From Hofstenia miamia (taxonomy: Eukaryota; Xenacoelomorpha; Acoela), in contig SCFE01000026.1 of assembly GCA_004352715.1 (NCBI GenBank), positions 1,125,861 to 1,189,860 on the forward strand: a stretch of DNA of 64,000 nt, in the 5' to 3' direction. The notes beneath the pieces were generated by a model that was not told where the DNA came from, did not search any database, and saw only the letters and a list, made by a program, of their open reading frames with translations. The first letter of the stretch is position 1. Each line of letters opens with the position of its first letter. The translations under genes and the position numbers were made by a program. Of this stretch, positions 42,604 through 64,000 are shown piece by piece.

Positions 42604-42900
42604 TTAAGCCTGGCATTTTGGAGTAAAACTTAGGGATTTAACAAGTTGATTATTGATTGAAGCCCCACTTTGTAGAAGATAGGTACGAATTTGATAGACA
42701 TAATGGCAAGTTTTCGTCAACACTTCCTTTTGATGTCTTGCACCTTCTGATGTGTGACAATAAAGTTTTTTAGGGTTAGCATCAGTGGGGCATAATGAGC
42801 AGTACATTATGTCATCTTTAACAATAAATATTTTTTGGGAATTTTTCGATTTCATAATTAATTGCGGAGTTATGTCAAAAAGTGTGAACATTACCTTCAA
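42604..42900 (-). CDS. Possible zinc-finger exon, unidentified
   Basis: 98 codons with YCSLCPTDANPKKLYCHTSE and a following H, a CxxC...H...H arrangement like a U1-type finger. No clear splice context or start support; could be chance or a transposon piece. Confidence 0.25.
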   Translation of the reverse strand: MKVMFTLFDITPQLIMKSKNSQKIFIVKDDIMYCSLCPTDANPKKLYCHTSEGARHQKEVLTKTCHYVYQIRTYLLQSGASINNQLVKSLSFTPKCQA

Positions 42901-43129
42901 ATCACATGGCTATAAACCATTATGGATCAATAACATGGAAAATATGACCTTCTCAAGCCTACAGAAGCTCCCATAATTATCTTAAATGCTTTTGAAATAT
43001 ACTTGATTTCGAATGTAAAAATTATTCTCATTGGTTCCCAAGCGGGTAGCGCATTGTGAAGTGGAATTAAGGAAAAGAAATATGTACATTTGAATTTTAT
43101 TATCTCATTATTCAGTGCCAATTTCAGCT

Positions 43130-46100
43130 AGCAACTCATATTCAGCTTTTTATAGAAAACAATATGCTATTAGAAAAATGTCTTTGAAAAAAACAGTATT
43201 TTGCATTGCTGCATTGTTTTTTTATTTTACAATTGCTTCCAAAAAATGTTTCATGAGCACAGTGATTTTAATTCAAATAACACTGAAGATGTGTTGTACC
43301 TTGTTCTTATTACCTACAGTCATGTTGGTAAGAGCTGGAGAACAGTAATCAAAAGCGGATAAAATGGCCCTACGGAATTAAGGTTATCTTTAGAGCAAGC
43401 ACTGGCTAACGGCCTTAGAATGGTGAGTCCGATTGTCGTCTTTTTCCAGATTCTGTTCACGTTTCTGAGTATGTAATGAAACAATTGTATTTTATATTTT
43501 GCAAAAAAGTAAAATTGCAATCATCATGTGATATTTAATTGAATTACACTGCACATTTATGCGTATTGTAACATCGGTAGTTGTTGGTTGTTATTTATCA
43601 GCCAGTCTAGTGTTTGTAAATGTGTTAATAGCTATATTGTATATAAGGTGATACTTTTTATTGTAAATAGAACAAGTTACTTGTCACTAAGAAAAATTAA
43701 CAATGTTTCTTGCTTACCTGGAATTCGTTAGAATCAGAGTTGCTCTAGTTCATCTAAGCGACCTTCTGCCTTGACATTAAGTTCTATGATACAGTTCACT
43801 CTATAGTCAACCATGTGATTCTACAGTATAAGGAAAGGAATGCTATTTTCGAGCAAAAAACTTACACTAATTGAAATGAAACAAGTTGAAAAACATTTAA
43901 AATGAACATTCAGAAACGGCAAGTAATAATTTTCAGTCTGAGAAGATTTCTAGCCAAACATTTTTGTAATGTATTGCATTGGCAACATTATTGTAAGTCG
44001 AATTGCATGCAAATAAAGTATCACATTTCAGCCTTCTATTTACAAAAGGATAGTTACCTCCATCTTCAAAAGTTTCTTTACAAATGAATATAACCGATAG
44101 ACATTTAATAAGTATATATTTTGTTACTGTATTGAATGTAAGCTTTCTAATTTGTAACTGTTTAAACTATGTTTAAATAAAGTCTTTCTCTCAATGGTTG
44201 CGAGGAGCATTAGCGATTGCGAAACACTATATTCTATCAAATTCAAAAATACAAATATAATCACACAAATTTAAGATTAAATATGTCCATTTTTCAATCT
44301 ATAGGTTTTAAAGTAGCATACTTCTAACTAGAAAATATTTATAATGAAAAGTAATTAGCATTAAACAGGAAAATTAAAAATCGAGGTTGAATTTAATGCT
44401 AATATTTATATTCTCCGCATTTGTCGGAATTGTGAAGCAATTACAATTTACACATAGGTTCTTCAAAAAAATTCAAAAATTGCAAGATCTAAAAACCAGT
44501 GGTAATTTACAGGGTATGACGTAACCAAAAGAATGAATACAAAAAATACGATAGTAACCAGCATTCGATATTTCTTGCAAATCCGCAATAAAAATTATTA
44601 TATCTCCTTTGTTTGTTTTCTTCCAATGTCAAAGCAACTTCATATTCAACTGCAAATGCATGGCTGAAATTTTTTCCAAAAATTAATATTGAAACTTTTG
44701 CAATTTAAATATCTAGATCTAGAGTATGTTAATATTTGAAAAGAATTAATTAATAAACCAAACATATGTTTTACATTTTGATGCTAATAGATTAGAATTT
44801 TACATCATGCCAATGTTAAATCATAATGTGAGAAAGTGAACATAAATTTCAGCTAAAGTTCCAGCTGAAAATATTATTAGGTAACACTTAGAATGCAGTC
44901 AAACAAAGCTTTTTTTGAAAAATCAATGCCTCTAACAAAATTTGCGAATCAAGTCAGTTTTTTTAATTGAGTTCTAAGTTTTCTGATTGAGTTTTGCAAA
45001 TTCATTTGAGTTTGAATTTTTGGCATTCTTAGTAATTAAAAATCCTCAGTCAAATTCAATTTAGCCCAATTCAAGTTCAAGTTTATATGTTTAAAACCTT
45101 AGTTTTTGCATTTCTTCCTGGACTATTTTGAGTTTCATTGAGAAAATTTAACAATAATTTTGGTTGCAAAATATGATTTACTTAGAACATTCTCTCAAAA
45201 CAAGCATTGTAAATCAACTTAAAAATTTTGTTTCTATAACAACTTCAAATATATCCTGCTTTGTTGTAAGAAGTTGGAATTGTGTTTATATTTAAAAAAG
45301 TTCAAGTTTGGACTGAGTAACTCATGTTTGAGTGAAGAATCATGTCTGAATAAGGGCTTTACTATTCTCAGAATATCAAAAACTCAAACTCAAAAGAGTT
45401 CTCACAATCTGATTTGTAAAACTACTAAGTGAAATCATTAATATCAATCTCAATAAACTATTAAAAATTCATATGGACCATTGGTGAGGCTGGAGGGGGC
45501 CATTCTAACTTAAAATTTTCTTCAAGAAAATATGCATGCCCAACTTTGAAATGCAAAAACTTCAATTCAGATGAGGGTTTTCAAGTTATGTTGAAAGACT
45601 AGTTTTAAGAATATCTTTGTCATTATTAAGTAAAATAAAATACATGGGGCAAACAAAGAGTATACATCTACAATTGTTGTTGAAATGTTATAGTACTTAG
45701 ACAACAGATCTGCTCTTCACTAATTTCCACATAAACAGTTTTTTTCAATTAGATCTTATAGTTAATCAAACATCTAGTTAGAGAAACATCTAGTCATTGA
45801 AATATTTGGTTTGTAAAATATTAAATTAGTGAAACTTCCATAGAATTTAATTAATGGTTAGTTTGATAAATACTGAATTTATTACTGTGAAAAAATTATT
45901 ATTTTCTTTTAACTAAATTCCTTGAGACCTGGCTAGCCAATCTTTTTTCTGATTAATTTTTCCCTTAGCTATTAAATTATTTCATCAACATTTATTGTAA
46001 GTGATAAGAACATAAGAGTGCATATGGGGAGTGTTCTATAAAGTGATCAAAATCCTTTCTGAGAGTAAACTCATAGACTAAAAGCTTTATGAGCTGGATA

Positions 46101-47130
46101 CTGCTAGTTGTATGACCTAAGCAGATTACATTTAAGGCAAGATCCAGAGTCTAGCATGTTAATCTGTGAGGAATGCAACATTATAATTCAAAATTTTTCT
46201 GTAATGGGGATTTTGAGTACTATATATAAGTTTGTATTGTAAGCTTGAGAACTGCTCAGCAAGTCTATCCAATTGGAACTCTCATTTTGGTATTCTCTAA
46301 AATGGCCCGCCAACAGTACCATAGATTCAGATACCCAATTTAAATGTCATTATTTCCATTTGGTGTCAAATTTCGTTTCGATGTAGTGCAGTTTGATCAA
46401 ATGATTCCACGTGAAAAGAACCTACTCAAATTCTTTGGTATTCTTAAATTATGAAATGTGTAGTTGTAGGAATTCATTGAAGCATTTAAAATTTTATTTG
46501 CATTTTGAGTTCTAATTAATGATATGTGTAATATAAATTATGAAAGTACCTAAAATCTTTAATCAAAGTTATGCTAAGTGTATTTTTCGTTAATCAGGTA
46601 TGTATCTCCAACTTCACATTGTTGACAACGAAAATAGTATCTTTAAATTAATATACAAGGCCAAAAACAGCTTTGAGATAGTTTTCGAAGCTAGCAGTAC
46701 CTTAAATCTAAATTAAATATATCGAAAGGTCAACTGAAATATTATTGAAACATTGTTATTACCACTGTTGATTACGTTCGAATTTACTAAGTGGCATTAA
46801 CTTCATAATCTTAGCAACTTTGCATGCAATATTGTTTAGATTTAGAATATGTGGTTTTATTTAAAGCTTAATGTTTATAGATACATACAAATTACATTTA
46901 CCCTAGAAATTCTACTGTTCCTTTTTATCAAATTTTCAACAGCATTTACAATCTCCCTATAAAATAGGTTTTATTTTTGTGAAGTCAATGTATTTTTATA
47001 ATTGCAAAATTTGAAAATTCGAAATATTTAAATCATTTTTACAATTAATTGTAGTTTTGCTACAAAGCAGAACTTTTCTTTCCACTAATGACAATGTTAA
47101 ATAATAAGGCTACGTAAATTTCATGTAAAA
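43130..47130. other. 4-kb AT-rich region without recognised gene
   Basis: Only short unremarkable open frames; no repeats or RNA structure that I could support. Confidence 0.4.
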
Positions 47131-47137
47131 TTCGTAA

Positions 47138-47407
47138 TCACAAAGACTTTTTGGCAGTTGCTACCAATGATGTCAGCAAAAATATGTGACCTTGTGATGA
47201 GGCTGAGATTAATGTTGATAGATTAAAGATTTCTGCAGGGACGGCTCTTAACGAATTATATAAATCATATTGATTAACAATATGAACAACTTTCGATGCC
47301 GAAAAGGGATCTGTTAACATTCTTATGCATACTGTAGCATATGCAATTAGATTAACCCGTGATTGAAGAATATCTAGTTCACTGATGGAGATTTTCGAAC
47401 CATATTT
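47138..47407 (-). CDS. Terminal exon of an unidentified gene
   Basis: 90 codons including stop, preceded by a strong acceptor (TACATTGGTTTCAG). Composition is protein-like: ILQSRVNLIAYATVCIRMLT, VVHIVNQYDLYNSLRAVPAE, ending LVATAKKSL. Helical and uncharged in the middle. Upstream exons would lie beyond 47407, toward the gap at 48234. Family not recognised. Confidence 0.45.
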   Translation of the reverse strand, partial: KYGSKISISELDILQSRVNLIAYATVCIRMLTDPFSASKVVHIVNQYDLYNSLRAVPAEIFNLSTLISASSQGHIFLLTSLVATAKKSL

Positions 47408-47995
47408 CTGAAACCAATGTAATAATTCACCACAAAACAATTGTTGTTACACCAATTTTGAGCATCTTTACCACTATTAGATAAATAGCTAATGATTAAC
47501 CAGTTTTGTATATCTACCAACATTGTTTTAATTTGTCAAACATATACTGCATATTTACAGACGTGTTGAATATTTGTTACACAAGTGATTTCTGGTAAAA
47601 AAAATGTATATTGCATGGATCGTCATAGCTGCCTCCTAATTTTTTTCAAATTATGACATATCCAATCATTTTATATTTTGAAAATCAGCTTGGAGTATGC
47701 TCCAAAAAATTTTTCCTTTGATTACTTCAAATAAGGATATTTTGTTGAATGACATTGCTCAAATGGTTATGATACCAAAAAAGTTTGCATTGCAAATACG
47801 GCAAACCAGGATTTATATTCATTAAGTGCTCAAAATGCAAAGCATAAATATTGGCCTACTATATGTATTTAAGAGTCAAGCAAATTTATTGCTAAAATAA
47901 ACAAAACAAACAAACAAATTCTACAAACTAATATACATGTATATTTACAAATTTAATAATATGCACACTTACTTAAAGGGCGTAAATTTCAAATG

Positions 47996-48233
47996 TTAAA
48001 TGAAATCTGTCCATGCGCTTAATTTGTTTGATATTCCTAATAGTGATTGTTTGGATAACAAAATTTTTTTAATTTTTCTTCTAAAATGTTTATAATTTTG
48101 TTCCTTTTTTATTTCGAGATTTAAGTCATTCCATAATCTAGAAGCTTTAAATGAAAATGAATCTGGACGATTAATACTACTATGCAAATTGTGGTTTCTA
48201 TCACTGGTTTTGATATAATTGCTTAAAAAGTGT
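47996..48233 (-). pseudogene. LINE reverse transcriptase 3' end
   Basis: Minus-strand frame with HNLHSSINRPDSFSFKASRL, WNDLNLEIKKEQNYKHFRRK and KKILLSK, the usual C-terminal end of jockey/CR1-type ORF2. The upstream part falls in the gap. Confidence 0.75.
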
Positions 48234-49233
48234 NNNNNNNNNNNNNNNNNNNNNNNNNNNNNNNNNNNNNNNNNNNNNNNNNNNNNNNNNNNNNNNNNNN
48301 NNNNNNNNNNNNNNNNNNNNNNNNNNNNNNNNNNNNNNNNNNNNNNNNNNNNNNNNNNNNNNNNNNNNNNNNNNNNNNNNNNNNNNNNNNNNNNNNNNNN
48401 NNNNNNNNNNNNNNNNNNNNNNNNNNNNNNNNNNNNNNNNNNNNNNNNNNNNNNNNNNNNNNNNNNNNNNNNNNNNNNNNNNNNNNNNNNNNNNNNNNNN
48501 NNNNNNNNNNNNNNNNNNNNNNNNNNNNNNNNNNNNNNNNNNNNNNNNNNNNNNNNNNNNNNNNNNNNNNNNNNNNNNNNNNNNNNNNNNNNNNNNNNNN
48601 NNNNNNNNNNNNNNNNNNNNNNNNNNNNNNNNNNNNNNNNNNNNNNNNNNNNNNNNNNNNNNNNNNNNNNNNNNNNNNNNNNNNNNNNNNNNNNNNNNNN
48701 NNNNNNNNNNNNNNNNNNNNNNNNNNNNNNNNNNNNNNNNNNNNNNNNNNNNNNNNNNNNNNNNNNNNNNNNNNNNNNNNNNNNNNNNNNNNNNNNNNNN
48801 NNNNNNNNNNNNNNNNNNNNNNNNNNNNNNNNNNNNNNNNNNNNNNNNNNNNNNNNNNNNNNNNNNNNNNNNNNNNNNNNNNNNNNNNNNNNNNNNNNNN
48901 NNNNNNNNNNNNNNNNNNNNNNNNNNNNNNNNNNNNNNNNNNNNNNNNNNNNNNNNNNNNNNNNNNNNNNNNNNNNNNNNNNNNNNNNNNNNNNNNNNNN
49001 NNNNNNNNNNNNNNNNNNNNNNNNNNNNNNNNNNNNNNNNNNNNNNNNNNNNNNNNNNNNNNNNNNNNNNNNNNNNNNNNNNNNNNNNNNNNNNNNNNNN
49101 NNNNNNNNNNNNNNNNNNNNNNNNNNNNNNNNNNNNNNNNNNNNNNNNNNNNNNNNNNNNNNNNNNNNNNNNNNNNNNNNNNNNNNNNNNNNNNNNNNNN
49201 NNNNNNNNNNNNNNNNNNNNNNNNNNNNNNNNN
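48234..49233. other. 1000-N scaffold gap
   Basis: Exactly 1000 N; its right edge coincides with the end of the inverted duplicate. Confidence 0.97.
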
Positions 49234-50164
49234 TAAAGCAAACATCAGTGACCACCAAAAAGAAAAAAATATTGTAAAAACTTAAATCGTGACATCACTA
49301 TCAGGATAAAGACAAAGTTCTAATAGTACTCCGTATATCAATGGCTTTTATCATCCATTGAATAAAATTATTCGCTTACTATTTTAATTTCGGTTATCTC
49401 GTTTGTGCATAAAAATTATAGGTAGAAATAATGTAAAAACTGTTTTAAATGTAGACATTGCTGCACTAAAACATGTAAAACTATTTACTAGGCTAACGGA
49501 CCAGAAAAATTTGCTAAATGCCGAATATTACAACATAGTGCCGTATGTTGATGTCGATTAAACGATAAGAAGACCTGTTCCGACAGCGCCGTATCCGCCA
49601 ATGGCATCTCCATTCCTAAATATTCAAAGTACATTATAATTTATTTATATGACTTTGTGCTCACCTTATTCATATTTGCACTGCGGCCACACTCCTCTTG
49701 TATAGTAGCCTTCAACTGCCACAAAAATCAGTAGTTGGGATCAAGTACCTGAGTAACCTATCTGTTGAAAATATTTAGCGAATTTTATCTGCATTTAGGA
49801 TTTTCGAAAGCTGATAATTGTATTTGTTATTGAATTTATTTCTGAAAAAACATTTATTTCCAATTAGAAAAATGTAAATCTCATTGTTAGAAATGTATGT
49901 TGTACCATTTCAACGTTGGATTTTTCCTTTGTAGAGCAAATAGCAATCTATCTTCTACATATTCTGAAATTTGTTATTTATATATATATGTGTAAATTAC
50001 AAGACTGCGGCATTACCAATGTACATGAAGTACAAGTGTAAGCTGTTAACGTGTACTTTTATTAGAGAATGGGATTTATTATGCATAATTATTTTTAAAT
50101 ATATAAGTATTTTAATTAATGATTATAGCATTTCATTAAATTTTCCATTATATTTAGATTAGCA

Positions 50165-50557
50165 ATGAATAAACTTACAACACTAGTTCGTAATCTTAAA
50201 ACGTCTCCTTTTGTATCAAACATAATGATAAATCCAATTGATGCAACATCAAATACAATCGTTTGTTCTGTTTGTGTGAAGGAGAATTATCTTAACAGAC
50301 ATAATACCATGCATGGTGGCATGACCGCAACCTTAGTTGACCAAATCACTACTCTAGCTTTGGAGAACGCTAAAGATGTGCGAGGCGTGTCACTTAATAT
50401 GTCTATTTCATATTTGAAGCCAGCATTAGCTGGTGACACTCTTAAAATTACTGCTTCTGTAGTAAGGGCTGGTAGACGCATTGCATTTCTTAATTGTGAC
50501 ATTCTTAATAGTAAAGGTGAACTTGTTGCTCAGGGACAGCATACCAAAGTTATTTAA
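50165..50557 (+). CDS. ACOT13: Acyl-CoA thioesterase 13-like (copy B)
   Basis: Same 130-codon ORF as 40080-39688. A TATTTAG acceptor-like site ends 7 nt before the ATG (50151-50157). AATAAA follows at 50580-50585, before the POLD1 start. Confidence 0.9.
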   Translation: MNKLTTLVRNLKTSPFVSNIMINPIDATSNTIVCSVCVKENYLNRHNTMHGGMTATLVDQITTLALENAKDVRGVSLNMSISYLKPALAGDTLKITASVVRAGRRIAFLNCDILNSKGELVAQGQHTKVI

Positions 50558-50579
50558 TAGACTTATATTTTATTATTGC

Positions 50580-50585
50580 AATAAA
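50580..50585 (+). promoter_or_regulatory. Candidate poly(A) signal of ACOT13
   Basis: AATAAA 22 nt past the ACOT13 stop; also in copy A at 39665-39660. Confidence 0.5.
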
Positions 50586-50723
50586 TTTTATTCAATTTAA
50601 TCATTAAATTTTATATTCAGATGTTTTGTTCACATTATTTTTCATGTATCATTTGTTTCAATGTCAGATAATATCGTAATTTACATTTAAAATTGCGTTT
50701 GAAGATATCATTTTAGTTTTACA

Positions 50724-60428
<9,705 letters not shown>

Positions 60429-60650
60429 GTAAGCGCTTTATCAGTTATTTATTTTTTTCCTACTAAACAATTTTTTTCTAACTGAAATTTCCAATTTTGA
60501 ATTCACATTTGGCCTCTTCCGTTTCATATATAGAGGTGACTTTTCTACTGAAAAATCAAAAATCAGATTGTTTTATAATTTCATATGCTTGGGAAAAATC
60601 ATTCTTTGCTTATTTGTTACTTATCCAAAACTAGATGTGCACAACTTAAT

Positions 60651-60881
60651 CTTAAATTGCCTACGAATTTTTATCAAATTTTGTTTTTCTTTAGACAGCA
60701 TTAAACGCCCATAATTCGTAAACTATTATAGCTATCCAAAATATGTAAGCACCACNNNNNNNNNNNNNNNNNNNNNCTTAAATTGCCTACGAATTTTTAT
60801 CAAATTTTGTTTTTCTTTAGACAGCATTAAACGCCCATAATTCGTAAACTATTATAGCTATCCAAAATATGTAAGCACCAC
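60651..60881. repeat. 105-bp direct duplication around a 21-N gap
   Basis: 60651-60755 equals 60777-60881. N positions 60756-60776. Suggests two contig ends that overlap but were not merged. Confidence 0.9.
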
Positions 60882-61401
60882 TTGATAGAAAATGGCCTCC
60901 TTTTTATTTTCCTTCTTAATTCGCGCGCCTACGCAAATCCATTCGGGCGCGTTGTGCGTAAAGCCAGAAGTCATATGCGTCTATTTATAAAAAACTAAAT
61001 AGTGGAGGTTTCCCATGGGTTATTGATCTCCTGACTACCTGAATATTTGAAATGTTGAGAATTTAACACTTTTTTAGAAATATAGTATTTTTAATGAAAA
61101 ATGTTTTCCTTGTAAATTTGGGAACACACTTTGTTCTTTGTAAAGTACAGTTTAAAGTTAAAATTGGTGCTTGGCCAAATTTATGGGTGCGTTTGATGTG
61201 CGAGAAAATAGAGACAACGTAGACTATCTGAAGTGACCGTTTTTATATTGTTTCTTGTTCGAGTGCTTTATGCTGTTACACATTTACACTATTGGAAAAC
61301 TTTTTCTGGCTTATTAGAAGAGTTCTGAACACTTATCCTATATAGTTACTTCAATAGACTAAATTTAATTTCTTTTTGTAATGTTATAAATATTGAATCA
61401 G

Positions 61402-61457
<56 letters not shown>

Positions 61458-61780
61458 TTATAATATAGCAACATATTATATATGCTTTGCATGTGTGAAT
61501 GCATATTGGAGTTATGCAAATCCCACAATAACTTATACATGTAGTATTCATTTTGACTACCTAAGGTTGACTGTAATAAAGTAACCAGTGGTATCTCAGT
61601 AATAATCTAGAAGGAAAATAGCTATTTACAAAGTGTGTTTATGTTATACTACAGTTGTTATTATGATTACGTGTATTCGTACTTTCCACTAAAAGCGGAA
61701 AATTTTGTTTCTCATGTAATATGATAAATGTTGAAATATTTTTAGGAACCAATCTGAATGAGTTGTACATGAACTATAAG
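60882..61780. other. Non-coding, with (TA)n at 61402-61450
   Basis: A TA microsatellite and AT-rich sequence; no gene seen. Confidence 0.5.
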
Positions 61781-61789
61781 ACCCTAAAC

Positions 61790-62273
61790 CTTAATTGCAA
61801 TGCATCTGTCACTGACTAAGGCTACCAGAATATAAGTTGCAACATGTGTACTTGAAAAGCTGTGAAAATAGTAGAAGTCACATATTAATTCATATTTCGT
61901 TACGTCAACCCCAAAATATTTTCCACCGAGATTCACTATGCCATCCTAAAAACAGCATTATTAAGATTTAGTACTTAGCTGTTACCTGAATTATTGAAAT
62001 GCTATCCCAGATAGCCAACATCTGAATAAACACAACAGATGAGTTTAATTTTCCAAGGAAGTAAGCAGTTTTGAAACTTAGGGTATTGAGAAATATTCCA
62101 AGAATCGCCAAAACAAATCCGAATAAACATGTATATGTCCGTGCAATCTGAAAATCTTCAGCTTCTTTATCGTTAATAAATGTCGAATTTTGGATCATTC
62201 TAAATTCAGATTGAGAACTTTGAATTGAAAAATTTAACGTTTTCCCTAAAGCCTTAGAATAATATGCATGCAT
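61790..62273 (-). CDS. Rhodopsin-like GPCR, two exons (partial)
   Basis: Exon 62273-61986, a 40-bp intron, then exon 61945-61790, all in phase. TM1 is TCLFGFVLAILGIFLNTLSF with the family's Asn; TM2 is SSVVFIQMLAIWDSISIIQ with the LAxxD Asp. After a loop comes the conserved TM3 Cys (ELICDFYYFH), and TM3 ends ILVALVSDRCIAIK, where the DRY motif reads DRC. A donor AAG|GTTTAG ends the second exon. TM4-7 were not found with confidence. The extracellular N-terminus carries a possible N-glycosylation site (NSTF). Ligand unknown. The true start may lie further upstream. Confidence 0.65.
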
Positions 62274-62279
62274 ATGCTT

Positions 62280-63590
62280 CTAGTATTTAGGCTAACTAAT
62301 GTAGTCGTAAAATAGTTTGTCACGTTTATTGAGGTATGTGGCCAAAACTCTCAAAAATTTTAAAATTTGAGGTCGTTTCTTTAAAAATAATTATGCGCTC
62401 TTAACTTACGCACTAATGAAGATATCCAAGATATGAAGATGACTCCGTCATAGGAAAAGGGGAAGTGCCTTCACTTTTTCATTTTCACATAAGTATCATT
62501 TCTGATCCCAACTTTTTTCTAAGGTTTTCTATACTTAAGTATAAAAACCAGGTTTTTGGTTTAAAAAATTGTATCAATGCAAAATGTTCAGAATTTTGCT
62601 TGAAAATACATAATTTTTTCAAAATCAATCGCTTGCCAAAATTGGTTGAAACATTTGTCATTTATTCTGCTGATATTTGTGAATTTAGCATAAGGGTTTG
62701 CATGGTATTCACCTAATTGTATTCTTAATAAAAATTTCTTCCTTGCACTAATCAAAACAAATTATTCTTTTAATAATTTTCTTAAACGTTAGATACAAAT
62801 TTAATAATTTAAACAAATTTTAAAGTCTATTTAATGTAGTAATTATTGTAATACTGATTTCACCTGAGTATTGCCAAAGAATTTCAATAATATTAAGTAG
62901 TTTACTAAAACAAAACTACTTGAATTCAGAAAGCTTTTAAACTTTTTTACATAGAACTAAATGCTTAAGACGCTGAATACTAAAAATGTAATTTTATCTG
63001 CTCATTTCTGTAGCCCAATACAGGGACGCGAGAACGATTTAAATGTTGGGGGTATTCTACGAACTGAAGTGGATCGTGGTAGGTCAATTCGTCTTTTTAA
63101 TGTATATCAATGGATAGTCTTAAATAAAAGGACTTAATATGTAAGTGATACAATTACTATAAAACCCCTGCAACAGATATGTATAGTAATAGAAGCATAG
63201 ATATAGGTATAAAAGTAAGTGCAGTTTGTAATATGTGCATTGTGCAATTCTAATTTTATTTAACTTATTGCTGTTAGAGTTCAAAAAAAATAAATTTCTT
63301 AACTTAAATTGGGGTGGCAGCTGCCCCTTTTGCCCCCTACTTCTCGCGTCATTTGCCCAATATCAATTATTTTTTAATGGCCTTGGCAAAATGAATTGGA
63401 AATGTAATAAATTTTCAAAACATATTATTGAGTAATATTTCCGAAAATGCAACTTTTCCAGTATATGCTAAAGGTAAATGTCCGTATAGTTTAACATATC
63501 AAAAAAAGCTGCCTATTTAATTACTTTTGCATTTATATTATTTCACATGTTCGTTATATATTCCAGTATATCAGGTGTACACATTTTTAT
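62280..63590. other. AT-rich sequence without recognised gene
   Basis: A fragment GGTGGCAGCTGCCCCTTTTG near 63313 looks repeat-derived. Nothing else seen. Confidence 0.4.
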
Positions 63591-63599
63591 TCTTTTAAT

Positions 63600-64000
63600 C
63601 AAAGCAGGTTTTGAGCCTAACCCCGGCCTAATACGTTTAAGATTTACACGTATGATAATCATTGTGGTATAATGTGTGCATCTGTTGCCCCATTTCAATA
63701 TGTTAAACTTAATATCTAAAATCTCACTAATAAACTATCTTCCTACACTGAGCTAGTATACCAAATTTGAAAAAACTCAATTTTAGGAATCTCTGAGACC
63801 TGACTAACTGATATATATTCGGACACCTCTTGGAGACCTGATGTCTATGAACTATTTCGCTGTGACAGGGACCTAAGTCTTGGCAACAAATCTAAAGGAG
63901 GTGACGTGATGGTTTTAATTCCAAAACATTTTAAACCCAGAAATCGTTCTGATTTAAAATTGATGAAGAATTTTGAAAGCCTATAGATTGAAATATGCAT
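63600..64000 (+). pseudogene. LINE 5' part with APE endonuclease, decayed
   Basis: A GFEPNPGP motif (near 63610), then in mixed frames TYDNHCGI, FLGISETWLTD-like text (63785-63815), and GNKSKGGDVMVLIPKHF (63880-63930), the order found in the endonuclease domain of CR1/jockey/Rex-type ORF2. Frame changes show decay. Continues past the window edge. Confidence 0.65.

Noticed and set aside
47996-49285. Open frames of 340-420 codons
   Set aside because: They cross the 1000-N gap; only the LINE tail at 47996-48233 is real sequence.

Overview
The window is invertebrate metazoan nuclear DNA. It is AT-rich, has spliced genes with GT-AG introns, and holds many degraded transposons of animal type (Tc1/mariner, hAT, piggyBac, non-LTR). 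The species cannot be fixed from the sequence. An unusual trait is very small introns (39-44 bp), seen in POLD1, in a GPCR gene and even in one transposon gene.

Host genes. The main gene is the catalytic subunit of DNA polymerase delta (POLD1). I could follow 19 exons totalling 3279 nt (1092 codons plus stop) with every splice phase matching. They do not run in one direction: exons 1-11 lie on the + strand (50724-60428) and exons 12-19 on the - strand (35569 down to 7941). Exons 1-2 occur a second time on the - strand (39521-38579). Just upstream of POLD1, in both copies, is a one-exon ACOT13-like (Hotdog) thioesterase gene, 166 bp from the POLD1 start. Two exons of a rhodopsin-like GPCR lie at 62273-61790 (-), and the last exon of an unrecognised gene at 47407-47138 (-).

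Assembly. 37721-41011 and 49234-52720 are a near-identical inverted pair, and each ends exactly at a run of 1000 N. Reversing the piece that starts at 49234 and overlapping it on the piece that starts at 37721 makes POLD1 one continuous minus-strand gene. The window therefore most likely holds a wrongly oriented contig plus a retained second haplotype, not a biological inversion. Three more local direct duplications are joined by a single N, and one flanks a 21-N gap.

Mobile DNA, left to right: a hAT-type MITE whose interior is a GGCTC pentamer array (390-872); a decayed PIF1-type helicase ORF (4016-1740, -); a decayed non-LTR retrotransposon (4226-5975); a hAT-like element (9971-11574); an internally deleted Tc1 (12477-13085); a mariner fragment followed by an in-frame, stop-ridden ORF resembling a negative-strand RNA virus nucleoprotein (13657-16882, partly duplicated); further decayed transposases (16890-18880); a Tc1 element (19967-28749) split by a 7.5 kb insertion with long inverted repeats built of about 170-180 bp units and a C2H2/tyrosine-recombinase-like gene inside; decayed transposase ORFs (28840-33600); a hAT MITE with perfect 8-bp target duplication (34389-34920); a Tc1 MITE (35792-36114); a LINE 3' end (48233-47996, -); a long hairpin (54964-55078); a piggyBac relic (57620-56780, -); and a LINE 5' part running off the right edge (63600-64000).
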